NCBI GenBank assembly: GCA_033002965.1
Contig: JAURVB010013890.1
Span: forward strand, 1-64,000
DNA: 64,000 bases
Source of the DNA: Piper betle
Taxonomy: Eukaryota; Streptophyta; Magnoliopsida; Piperales; Piperaceae
Direction of reading: 5' to 3'
A program made the position numbers and the translations under genes. The notes beneath the pieces are model-generated. The model was not told where the DNA came from, did not search any database, and saw only the letters and a list, made by a program, of their open reading frames with translations. Each line of letters starts with the position of its first letter. The first letter of the stretch is position 1. Positions 35,040 through 45,816 of this stretch are shown here, in pieces.

Positions 35040-35710
35040 CAAAACCCTTGCCCTGATGCCGCCCCGTGCAGCATCGTCGCCGCTGCCATGGACACCGGCC
35101 TATCGCCGATCATCGCCGGCTAGCCCCGCCACGGCGTCGCCATGCCGCCCCGACCAGGCCCGGCCACCATTTGGCCGCCGCGACGCGAGGAAGCCGACGC
35201 ATAGCACCGTGCGCTGCGTTTCGGTCGCGTTGCCGATTCCGCCGCTGGCGACCGTCGCCGCCATGATTGGGTGGTAGCCTTGACATCCTTGACCACCCAG
35301 TGACCTTCCCCGACCGGAGCGGAGGCCGTCGCCGCCCAGGCCGGCCGGATCGAGTCACCCATTACCGCCGGCTCTATTTTGCCATTTTCCGGCGAGCCGC
35401 CGCTTCCATCGACCACGTCGACGTCGTAGATGAGTCGGGCTTGCCGAGCCGGTTCCAAGGGTACCCAATACCCTTACTTTTCGGCCAGTAGACGCCGCCG
35501 GCGGTTGTTGCCGAAAACCGCCGGAACTTGCTGGAAAACCACTGAAACCCGCCGGAAAACCAAATTTACAGGAATTTGGCAGATCTTCTGCAGAGCTTCA
35601 TCCAGTTGAACCTGATCGACTTTGGACACCGCCGAGCGTCGAATTCGAGCTCTGAGACGCGCGACGAAACTCTAATCGTCGCAGATCGCCGACGATATGA
35701 GGTATAATTA
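35040..35710 (+). other. GC-rich module of the large LTR (copy 2)
   Basis: Begins after CTCCCCTCCCGACATCTTC, is rich in CGCCG, and ends at ATGAGGTATAATTACC. It is nearly the same as 41730-42400 and homologous to 57000-57720. The edge G|GTATAAT could be a splice donor ending a leader exon; this is speculative. Confidence 0.55.
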
Positions 35711-36324
35711 CCTCCGATTTAATTATTTAAAATTGATGATGATTGTTAGCATAGCATGCTAGAATTGAGTAGTTGTCATGATGAATGCCAGACTATGAAT
35801 GAAGTAAAGATGTGCATGATGTGATTAACAGATAATGAAGGTTAAGTGATCTAATGAAGTAAAGTAAATTTGAGCATGATAATCGAGTACAACGTAACTT
35901 AGGAAATATAATAAAATTTGTGTTAATAGGATTAGTTGGAATTACTTTCACATTTATAATTTTTGATTGTTATGGTTGATGTTGTATTGTGAGTGTGTTT
36001 GATCATGACGAGTTTGATTCATCATTTAGTTAGCGGGCGTTAGTATTTAGTTTTGATGTGTAGGTACGGAGTAGGAGCTCGCCGCCTAGGCGCGATGACA
36101 CGCTTGGAGCTTCTACCAGGTCCGTTTAGGACTCGTCTCTGTTTTACGCTTTTCTATTGTATGTTTATTTTATTATCTGCAGGACGGGTTAAGTGGCATT
36201 TTATTGGATCCCACTTAACTCGGGTCATTTAACCGAACAGTTTTCCGGATTAATAACCCCTCGAGGATGAGATCCTCGAGGATGATTTCGAAAACAAGAT
36301 CCACCACAAGTTGCCTTCGGGCCT

Positions 36325-36340
36325 ATTATATAAATCCCTA
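36325..36340 (+). promoter_or_regulatory. candidate TATA element in the LTR
   Basis: The sequence CTATTATATAAATCCC lies about 1.2 kb before the LTR end and is conserved in every copy of the family (43000, and inverted near 11336-11349 and 56329-56343). A TATATAA core in a conserved block of an LTR is the expected U3 promoter position. Promoter use is inferred. Confidence 0.45.
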
Positions 36341-37547
36341 CCCAGGCCTATATATATAATTTTATTGAGTTTTCAGTGAGACGAGAGATGGAGAAACCGA
36401 CTGCACGTACCATGAGCGGATGCCGTGACAGTCAAAGTGGGCTCTGGATTAGTGCCAGCGGACTGTTCCATTCCCGAGGGATCCTGACAACTTCGCGTTT
36501 GAGTTCCTCACACCCAGAGAACGTGGAGGCTTACGGGTACTGTTTAGTACAGCGCATGTCCGGACTTGTGGTTTAAAGGGTACTAAAGGCAACTGCCTGA
36601 GAGTACTCGGCCTTCGTGCTCAAGGCCAGGAGAAATATGGAGGTAAGGAGAGGGCTTAGGATTTGAGACCAGAAAATGAAGTAAGAAAATGTCGAGAGCA
36701 GCATCAGCAGTAGCAGATCAGTCAGTTCGGGATGCTACCGGGTCTGCAGCCCAGTGGCTCCTCAGTAGGTACCCTTCAGAGTGTTCACGTGGAGTATATG
36801 ATGTTTTCTTTCATATGAGAGTTTGCTCTCATAGCCAGCTTGTTATAGTTATTTTATTTTTCGGACCAGTAACACTTGTTACTGACGTGTTTTTATACTA
36901 TATGTAGGTAATAATCACGAGTTGGAGGAGCCAGCTTGGACGGAGGAGCAATGATGTCATTTGCACACATGTCAGTCGATAGAGTAATTAATGTTTTTGT
37001 TATGATGTTATTATATTGAGAATGCCGTGAACTGCTGAGACATGATATGATGTGATTAAATGCTTAAGATATGATGATATGACGTGATTAAGTGCTAAGA
37101 GATGATGAGATGATGTGAAACACGAATAGATTGCACAATGGAAGCGTGGTGGGTTGAGACCCAAGTTTCAAAATGAGTTACAATATGTTAGATTTTGTAT
37201 TTTGTATGAATGAAATTGTTTGATATATGGTTACATATATATTTGCATATGTATATTTGACAAGGTGGCCCCTAATTACATTTTTAGGGGAAACTCTGTC
37301 CGTTATATTTCAAAATTTTTATTAATTTTTATCGGGATTGTCTTGGTGTGTACTTTGATTTGTATGTCATTCATGTAGTATCATGTTAGGATTTGTGCAT
37401 TCATCCATGCATGGAGAGTTGTATCTTCATCTTAAGACGCCGAGATTGGATCCGCATGAGTTAGGTTCGGGTTAGCCGACCTAATCGGGGCCTGTAACAT
37501 GCCGGTTCGGTTCACGAGCGTGAACTGGATTTGGGGTGTTACAGAAT

Positions 37548-37559
37548 TGGTATCAGAGC
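37548..37559 (+). promoter_or_regulatory. primer-binding site (initiator Met tRNA)
   Basis: TGGTATCAGAGC, four bases after the 5' LTR end, is the standard complement of the 3' end of plant initiator methionine tRNA. It primes minus-strand synthesis in gypsy and copia elements. Confidence 0.9.
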
Positions 37560-40500
37560 CACTCTCGGTCGATTAAGATGTAAGATACTTTTATAGGTGA
37601 TGGGTGTGCAAAGACTGCTCCAAGTCCAGCTGGCAGGTATGTTTCTGTATATTTTCTTTACATGCAGATTTTTCTTCATAAGTTGTTTGGATAACAGTGT
37701 ATTCAGGACTTGATCAGAAATATGTGGCATTGACCTTAGTTGAGTTGACATGCCATATTATGGATTTTTATCATGATATTAGACTGCTTGCCCAGTTAGA
37801 TGTGAGTAGGGGATGTAGTAGTGCTAGCAGAGGTAGAATGGGTATAAGATCCTATCTTATACCATATCCAGATGTCAATAGACATTAGATTCTAAGAATC
37901 TGACAAGAATGTCATGATGGGCTTAGAGACCCACCGATTCTGTCCATTGCAAAAGAGATTTGGATGAGTTAGGGTGTCCACATTTTCGGTCAGCTGAGGC
38001 TGAATTGGATGTTGACCAGGTGTCCATGTTTTGCATGTCACCACATTAGTCCTGCTTCCATTGGACATGGTGTACATAATGGGAAGGAACTTAAGAAGTA
38101 TAGAGATACCAGTAAGTTAGTGGCACATGAGGTGGACCACCGAGTGCCTTAGACAAATCCCTATAGATGAAGGATGTGATTATGCCAATAGGGTCATTGA
38201 AGTACTTGGAGCTTAGATGAGAGTTTGGGCAGAAGACTTGAGATGGACCACTTCTAGAAGATAGTAATGAATGAGGATGAGTAGCATGGTGGATCGACAG
38301 TTCGATTAGCACTTCACCACCTTCCCCCTCTTCCACTAGTTTATGACTTACGGGCAACAGTTTTGGCTTCACTTTGCCAGACAGAGGTCTCGATATGATG
38401 AGGAAAAGATCAGGACTACTATTGAGGGCCAGTCAGCATTGATGAAAGTAGCCACTCCAGATTTCAGGAGATTACAGTGAGTTCAGCATAGGTTTACCAT
38501 CATATGTGTTAGCACATGATCCAAACCCCTCTGGATTAGACACGTATGGTTGGACAACCTGAGCCTAGTTGTTAGCAGCCAAGATATGTCAGAGACAGTA
38601 GAGTGGATTTACGATGTATACGATCAAGATCAGATTTTTAGTATCTAGATAGAATTGTCGCCGACAGAGTTGCACAACCGCCGACCGAGTGCACAACCGC
38701 CGACCGAGTGCACAACCACCAACCGAGTGCACAACCGCCGACCAAGTGCACAACCACCGACCGAGTCGCACAACCACCGACCGAGTTGCACGACCGCCGA
38801 CCGAGTCACACAACCACCGCCGAGGTGCACAACCGCCGTCCGAGATGCACTACCACCGACCGAAGACGCACTACCGCCGTCCGTGTATTGCTCATCCGCC
38901 GACCGAGTAGATTAGTTAGAGCTTAGTAGGGCCAGAACTTGAGGAACAAGATATAGCTACAATGGAAATTAGCAGAACAGAGAAGAGTTAGGAAAAGTGA
39001 GGTTATTTGGATGAGATAGCATAGGATCCGACTTCACAGCTCTCTTGCAATCATTGTTTTGACCTGACACCCTTGGGTCAGATGTATATTGCAAGATAAC
39101 CCCATTAGGCACTGTTAGTGACAGTCTCATAGGGATGCGCATGGACAGAGTCAGGGAACATGACAGTATGACCTCCAGATGGGACGGTCACAATGATCAG
39201 ATTGTGCAGATTGCATGATAGTACATCCATGGGCCACAACCAACATACACAGATCAGACGGTTAGTAGATGGTCACACACGCAGTTTGACCTATTTAGCG
39301 ATGGGCCGCTAGTGATAGGAGTTAGACTTGTATTAGAGTATTGGGCATAGATAGAAGGTTAGTGAGGAAGTGTCTTTTAGAAGGATAGTGATTCCCTTGT
39401 GTTTCGCCAGCACGATTAGGTTCTCACCTTGAGACATAGGATTGAGCCTTGCCCTGAGTATAGAGGTACCTTTATGGTACTGATTAGGGTTTACAGTGCA
39501 GGTAGATGTTGCAGACCGATCTTCCGATGAGGATTTCACCCCAGCATGAGAGCGATGTAGACAGAGACTTCAAACAGAACAAGCCATGCTGACCAGAAAG
39601 TGATACCAGTGTATGCTCATCTTGATTGATAGCCTTGCTTGAGAGTCTACCACAGCGGTAGTAGTCATGTGAGTCAAGATTAGTACTACAAATCGGTACG
39701 GGACGGCAGGTCACACACCACTGAAGAGCGGACGAGACACGTGTCAAACCTCACTATGAGTCCCCGTAGACTTGAGGGGAGACAGTGGTTCTTTGGGTCG
39801 TTTGAACCCCTGCCCGTTTAGAAGTGCGTGACTAGTACAGTATCGAGAAACATGTGCCTACTGTTAGCTGATTGAACTAGAGCCACTTAGGAGCCGTTTC
39901 TGAGATTCGTCATTGATTGACTGTTCCACAGCCTGATCACCTGTGGCATAGTGAATTATGGTGATCTTAGAGACAAGTCCATAGACCTACCGATATTTTG
40001 GCCACCCAGTACGCTACATAGGGATTTCATCTCCCCTACCACTTGCATGACACCTTGACCTCACCATAGATCAGAGGGACATACCTATGTAGCAGTCTTT
40101 CTTAACCTAGTGGATTCCCTTATTTACCTGGCGTCAGATACCACATGTGAGGATGAGATGCCACCTATCGAGAGTTCTTGAGCAGTGTGACTAGATTTCC
40201 ACGAGATTTAGCCTCCTTTCCTATAACCTACAGATGTTAGACAGAGTGGAGTTTTCACTTGAGAATTTCCACTCACCCCTTTGTATGTATCAGTTCTACC
40301 ATCAGTTTATCCAGATGATTGAGATGAGTATACATTGACTAGAGCACATGCCACAGACCAGATGCAGGCTCTACAGACCATGCAGAGTATGTTATCATAC
40401 TCCTTGAGACACACTGTGTATGTACAGGTGTTCTCACCTCCTTTCAGCAGTAGTTAGTGGTTGTATAGATAGTCACCCGAGCCGTAGTATGCAGTAGAGT

Positions 40501-41234
40501 CATAGCAGCTATCCTTGTTCTCTTATAGAACAGAGTGAGATACTTGACTCAGGACCGAGTCAACTAGGACCTAGTGAGCGGTCCAGTTCCTTATATAGGG
40601 ACACCTGAGAGTTGGATCTAGACTGGCGACAGTGAGCCATGTAGCTCATTAGTTTATACACTCGACCTAGCAGGAGACTCATAGCACACTTTAGGTTGGT
40701 TGTAGGACTTAGGAATAGAGTTTCCTGAGAGTACATGTAGGTGACTTTTCACAGATGAGGATTAGAGGGACATGGGTAGATGCTAGCAAGTAGGTCTTAC
40801 CCTCGATGTAGTTTTCCCAGACATAGCTCAGATTAGAACCTTGCGATACTCTAGAGTATCTGCTTGACCAACCCAGTAGGCCCTTAGGGGTGACCTAGGT
40901 TTTCCCGCCGAGTTAGCATTAGGGATCAGAACAGAAGAGAATCATGATGGTAATGTCAGAACAGGCGCAGACAACAGTGAGGATCAGGACAGAAGAGAAT
41001 GATGATGATAATGTCAGAACAAGCATAGGAAGTATAGAATCAGAAAGTTTGATATTAACAGCATCACTAGCAGGACTCGCCATGTCGGCACTATTACAGT
41101 CAGTGAGGATGTATATGGACTGTTGAAGCAGTAGAGGATACGACTAATGTGTATCCTAGCTTCTAGGAACTAGTTTCAGTAGAACCTCCTTGAGTTGAAA
41201 TTTTGAGGACGAAATTTTTATAAGGAGGGAAGAT
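37560..41234 (+). other. non-coding interior of the nested element
   Basis: No open frame longer than about 100 codons, and none resembling retroelement proteins. It includes the 19-bp minisatellite, a direct repeat of about 50 bp containing CAGAACAGAAGAGAATCATG and its variant (about 40926 and 40983), and a terminal polypurine region. Either a very old gutted interior or, more likely given near-complete LTRs, a non-coding LARD-type interior. Confidence 0.7.
38650..38915 (+). repeat. 19-bp minisatellite, about 13 copies
   Basis: The unit is GTGCACAACCGCCGACCGA, repeated about 13 times with substitutions (CCACCGACC, CCGCCGTCC) and occasional 1-3-base length changes. Because the unit is 19 bp it opens frames in all phases, giving spurious NRRPSAQPPTE-like repeats. 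It lies in the interior of the nested element. Confidence 0.92.
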
Positions 41235-43548
41235 TGTAAAACCCACGATTCGAGTCAGGGTTTTATATTCAGAACCGGTCGGTTCGACCGTTATTTTTGA
41301 GTCGAGTCAGTTTCAAAACACGTGTACTGAGCCGACGCCAGTCGTGTGTATGAGCTATGAGGGTCATGCGTACCCAAGTATATGATGATAACGTCATGAA
41401 CACAGCAGAACAGAATGAGTTATCAGAATATATGAGAGTATGCCAGTTATTTTTTTATTTTTATATATAGTGGATCGTAGAATTAGTCTTAGGTCGTTTA
41501 CCGCGTTAGGACGCGTTACGGGCAGTTTGGGTGGGTTGATAGTTCTAGAGCATATCATTATGATGTTTTGGTGTTTGTTTGATTTTATGGGATTTTTCCC
41601 GATTTTTATGAATTTTTTTAGGATTTAATACGACTTAGTTATTATACTTGACTCGAGCCGGAGACGAGTCAAGTCTTATTTACGAAGTTGCCACCCAGTT
41701 ATTTTTCTCCCCTCCCGACATCTTCTTCCCAAAACCCTTGCCCTGACACCGCCCCTGCGCGTCGTCGCCACCGCGTCGACGCCGGCCTGCCGCCGATCAT
41801 CGCCGGCTAGCCCCGCCACGGCGTCGCCGTGCCGCCCCGACCAGGCCCGGCCACCATTTGGCCGCCGCGACGCCGGAATCGCCGCGCCTAGCGCCGCGGC
41901 TGCATTTCGGTCGCGTTGCCGATTCTGCCGCCGGCAACCGTCGCCGCCACGATCGGGTGGTAGCCTCGACATCCTCGACCACCCAGCGACCTTCCCCGAC
42001 CGGAGCGGAGGCCGTTGCCGCCCAGGCCGGCCGGATCGAGTCACCCATTGCCGCCGGCTCTGTTTTGCCATTTTCTGGCGAGCCGCCGCTTCCATCGACC
42101 ACGTCGACGTCGTAGATGAGTCGGGCTTGCCGAGCCGGTTCCAAGGGTACCCAATACCCTTACTTTTCGGCCAGTAGACGCCGCCGGTGATTGTTGCTGG
42201 AAAACCGCCGGAACTTGCTGGAAAACCACCGAAACTGCCGGAAAACCAGGAATTCGCTAGAATTCGTCAGATCTTCTGCGGAGTTCATCCAATCGAACCT
42301 GATTGAACTTCGGACGCCGCCGAGCGTCGAATTCGAGCTCCGAGACGCGCGACGAAACTCTAACCGTCGCAGATCGCTGACGACGTGAGGTATAATTACC
42401 TCCGATTTAATTATTTAAAATTGATGATGATTGTTAGCATAGCATGCTAGAATTGAGTAGTTGTCATGATGAATGCCAGACTATGAATGAAGTAAAGATG
42501 TGCATGATGTGATTAACAGATAATGAAGGTTAAGTGATCTAATGAAGTAAAGTAAATTTGAGCATGATAATCGAGTACAACGTAACTTAGGAAATATAAT
42601 AAAATTTGTGTTAATAGGATAAGTTGGAATTACTTTCACATTTATAATTGTTGATTGTTATGGTTGATGTTGTATTGTGAGTGTGTTTGATCATGACGAG
42701 TTTGATTCATCATTTAGTTAGCGGGCGTTAGTATTTAGTTTTGATGTGTAGGTACAGAGTAGGAGCTCGCTGCCTAGGCGCGATGACACGCTTGGAGCTT
42801 CTACTAGGTCCGTTTAGGACTCGTCTCTGTTTTACGCTCTTTTCTATTGTATGTTTATTTTATTATTTGCAGGACGGGTTAAGTGGCATTTTATTGGATC
42901 CCACTTAACTCGGGTCATTTAACCGAACAGTTTTCCAGATTAATAACCCCTCTGAGGATGATTTCGAAAACAAGATCCACCACAAGTTGCCTTCGGGCCT
43001 ATTATATAAATCCCTTCCTAGGCATATATATATATATATATTATTATTCGAGTTTTCAGTGAGACGAAAGATGGAGAAACTGACTGCACGTACCATGAGA
43101 ATGATGTGAAATGCTGAGACATGATATGATGTGATTAAATGCTTAAGATATGTTGATAGGACGTGATTAAGTGCTAAGAGATGATGAGATGATGTGAACA
43201 CGAATAGATTGCGCAATGGAAGTGTGGTGGGTTGAGACCCAAGTTTCAAAATGAGTTACAACATGTTAGATTTTGTATTTTGTATGAATGAAATTGTTTG
43301 ATATATGGTTACATATATATTTGCATATGTATATTTGACAGGGTGCCCCCTAATTACATTTTTAGGGTAAACTCTGTCCGTTATATTTCAAAATTTTTAT
43401 TAATTTTTATCGGGATTGTCTTAATGTGTACTTTGATTTGTATGTCATTCATGTAGTACCATGTTAGGATTTGCGCATTCATCTGTACATGGAGAGTTGT
43501 ATCTTGCCGGTTCGGTTCACGAGGGTGAACTAGATTTGGGGTGTTATA
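41235..43548 (+). repeat. 3' LTR of the nested element, internally deleted
   Basis: Matches 34543-37543 closely but is 2.3 kb instead of 3.0 kb. About 0.6 kb is missing at 43098 (the equivalent of about 36410-37020), where GTACCATGAG joins AATGATGTGAAATGC. A further ~70 bp is missing near 43504. Both losses arose after insertion or during recombination. The end reads GTGTTATA rather than GTGTTACA. Confidence 0.85.
41730..42400 (+). other. GC-rich module of the large LTR (copy 3)
   Basis: 3'-LTR counterpart of 35040-35710. Differences between the two include many C-to-T or G-to-A type changes at CG sites, such as ACGATC versus ATGATT near 41950, as expected if the LTRs are methylated. Confidence 0.55.
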
Positions 43549-43710
43549 CTTGTAGATAGAGTATCATCAGCCTCCGAAGCAATAATAAGAGTAGCCCAAG
43601 AAGGTAAGGCACAGTCTCTTTTTCACCACCCAACACCTGCACAAGCGGCAAACTAGGGGAAGGCGAAGCTCTATGCAGTTGAAGTCGAAGACATTAAAGA
43701 AGAATGACAA
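43549..43710 (+). pseudogene. gag pseudogene of the outer gypsy element (3' part)
   Basis: After the duplicated target the gag frame resumes with LVDRVSSASEAIIRVAQEGK, then SLFHHPTPAQAAN, a stop, and LYAVEVEDIKEE. These are linker sequences that follow the zinc knuckle in gypsy gag. The last zinc-ligand cysteine is not present. Nothing recognisable as protease or reverse transcriptase follows. Confidence 0.65.
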
Positions 43711-44339
43711 CTAGATGATATAAAAATTTAGATAATTATTAAATAATTTAAAAATAATATGGAAGAAGTTGATAGGACGCTTTATATCATACGTTATGCA
43801 TAACTTTGTACCTTTTTATTGCAAATAATAATAATAATAAATAAAGGTAAGAAGAAAGAGATGTACTAACTTTGATACTACTAATAATGAGGGGATGTTT
43901 TGAAGAGTTGAAAATTAAAAATTTCCTTAGTGGGGATTGAGGTGACTGACTTCTAGATCCGAAACAAGTAGTAAGTCAAAGGACGAATTAAAAGGAACCT
44001 TCGAAGGAATATTAGACCGTGAGCTATTGTGTTGCTAATTGATTTATGGAGACATATCTTTACCTTATTAACAAGCTTCTTTTGAGTTAGAGAACATTCT
44101 AGGAGTGTGTTAAAGCATAACACCAGTATGGGATGATGTGCCACTTATGTGTCATGCTAGGTGCACGTGATACTTAACTAATGAGCGTATATGAGATGCC
44201 TTTACAATTGAAGGTATTATTTAGGTAGTATAAGTGGTGTGGGACACCTGTGCGACATGGATAACAATGTTATGGGACAGTGTGCCCTACTTTAGCTATG
44301 CATATGAGTGACAATGCTTAAATCAAGAAAAAAAATACC

Positions 44340-44466
44340 AATTTTTCTCCTTATGACCTTATTATATTTTCGAGAACGAAAATTTTCAAGCTGGGGAGAT
44401 TGTAAAATCCCAATTTTTCTCCTTATTACATTTTCGAGGACGAAAATTCCCAAGTTGGGAGATATT
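44340..44466 (+). repeat. duplicated polypurine/LTR-junction segment
   Basis: The segment CAATTTTTCTCCTTAT...TTTTCGAG-ACGAAAATT...GGGAGATTGTAAAA occurs twice in tandem (about 44337-44405 and 44410-44470). The second copy leads into the 3' LTR at 44467, so the first may be a decoy purine tract with a start-of-LTR stub, left by aberrant plus-strand priming. Confidence 0.6.
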
Positions 44467-45811
44467 GTAAAACTCTGAAAATAATTAGGTTATTTTAATT
44501 TGGGTTTTGTAAATCTTAGAACGAATCTTAAATATTATTTAATTAAATTAATTCTTGGAAATCAATATTATAAATTATAAATTATAACCTTTATTGTATC
44601 AGTATGATAATATTTATGGATTGTTTTAAATAAATTTTATTTATTTAATTTTTAGGATTTGGAAGTTGGGAGTGCAATTTTGACACCTATATGCATTAAT
44701 TCAATAGTAAATTTTTCTTACTTTTCGTTATCATACAAATAATATAGTTATGAGTAATTATACTATTTTCTATAAAATTTAATGTAGTGACTTCTTGAAT
44801 TCTACAAATATTTTTCTATATAAAGGGGAATCCTGTTGATAGTAAATAAGGCATCAACTTGATAGTTTGTGAGAATATTTGGCTTATAAAAAGAAGGTTT
44901 TCGATAAGTTTTATTTATATTAGGATCATGTGTCGTAGTTGCAGGTGCCTCATCATAATTCCATGTCCGTATAATTACTTGAGATGTTATATATTCATAT
45001 TGCGGAGTCTTTATCGGCTTGAGCCTACATTTGACCACCATGTGCAGAGCGCAATCAGGGTCAAAGAATTGACTTAATCCAACACAAGGCAGTACCCACC
45101 CCTATTTGGGAGTTTTGGTTAGCTTGAGCCTATATTCGACCACCATGTGCCGAGCGTAATCATGGTCAAAGAATTAACTCAGCTCAACACGAGACAGCAC
45201 GAACTTCTTAAAAGATCAAATACCTACCCCCATGGGGAAAGGTGTGGCAGGGTGTAGTGGCACAAGACGACTTATTATATACTTGTGATACTTAGATGGT
45301 GAGTTAATGACAAATATTGGTAATTATAGGTCGTAAGCCACATAGCGTGTGTGTATACATGAGATTATAGGTGGATGGGGCGACCACCTCTCCTGGCATA
45401 GTAAGAGCGCGACATAGGATCATAATCATTAAAATGCTTAATTAATGATGTTGTGAAATATATTAATTTATTTCTTGTAATTATATAACTTAGTGTTTTT
45501 ATCATTAACGTAGAATTGCCTCTGCAGGTGTGATCGTAGAAGGATAGGTAGAGTCGGAAAAACTGGAAGACTCTATTATTTGACTTTTAAATTTTCTTAT
45601 TTGTTATTATAGTTCTAGATTATTTGCATAGCAGTGGGATTTCGGTTCGATTCATAAGGCTAGATTATTCCAAACATTTGTTATATTAAATTTTATGTCA
45701 TGAGTTTATTTTAAAAATTTTAAAAATTAATAATAAAAAATTAATTTAAGAGATACTTAATGTGTCATATATTAATACTTACTCGTGGTTTCAAACGAAC
45801 AGGTCATTATA
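44467..45811 (+). repeat. 3' LTR of the outer gypsy element
   Basis: 1345 bp, beginning TGTAAAACTCTGAAAATAAT and ending CATTATA, a decayed version of the GTTACA end of its partner at 31779-33058. Confidence 0.82.
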
Positions 45812-45816
45812 ATATT

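Larger units (their letters stand above)
34543..37543 (+). repeat. 5' LTR of the nested pol-less element (3.0 kb)
   Basis: Full-length reference copy of the family LTR, from TGTAAAACCCATGATTCGAG to GGGGTGTTACA. It contains a GC-rich module (35040-35710) ending at GAGGTATAATT, the CTAGGCGCGATGACACGCTT block (36085), and the TTCGGGCCTATTATATAAAT block (36317). The last of these looks like a TATATAA core promoter, with the transcript beginning shortly after; this is inferred. Confidence 0.88.
34543..43548 (+). mobile_element. nested Tekay/Del-like LTR element without pol (LARD-like), 9.0 kb
   Basis: Complete element: 5' LTR 34543-37543, primer-binding site TGGTATCAGAGC at 37548, 3.7-kb interior, purine-rich tract near 41216-41234 following the GAGGACGAAATTTTTATAAG motif typical of chromovirus 3' ends, and 3' LTR 41235-43548. 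The target duplication is CTTGC (34538-34542) and CTTGT (43549-43553). The interior has no frame resembling gag, protease, integrase or reverse transcriptase, so the element is non-autonomous and must have used proteins made elsewhere. The interior carries a 19-bp minisatellite at 38650-38915. Confidence 0.88.
31779..45811 (+). mobile_element. degenerate gypsy-type LTR retrotransposon carrying a nested element
   Basis: The 5' LTR is 31779-33058 and the 3' LTR is 44467-45811, both beginning TGTAAAAC. The flanks ATGTT (31774-31778) and ATATT (45812-45816) are a target duplication with one mismatch. A primer-binding site TGGTATCAGAAC, complementary to initiator-Met tRNA as in many gypsy elements, begins at 33061. 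The interior holds a damaged gag and no recognisable pol. A second complete element (34543-43548) sits inside the gag zinc knuckle. Without it the element is about 5 kb. The two LTRs are clearly diverged, so the insertion is old. Confidence 0.88.

Noticed and set aside
37548..37570. tRNA gene
   Set aside because: TGGTATCAGAGC is only the primer-binding site complementary to a tRNA 3' end; no cloverleaf follows.
38650..38915. CRISPR-like array
   Set aside because: Units are contiguous 19-mers with no unique spacers, in a plant retroelement.
38655..38926. Repeat protein NRRPSAQPPTE
   Set aside because: Produced by a 19-bp tandem repeat that reads open in all phases; no start context or flanking gene.
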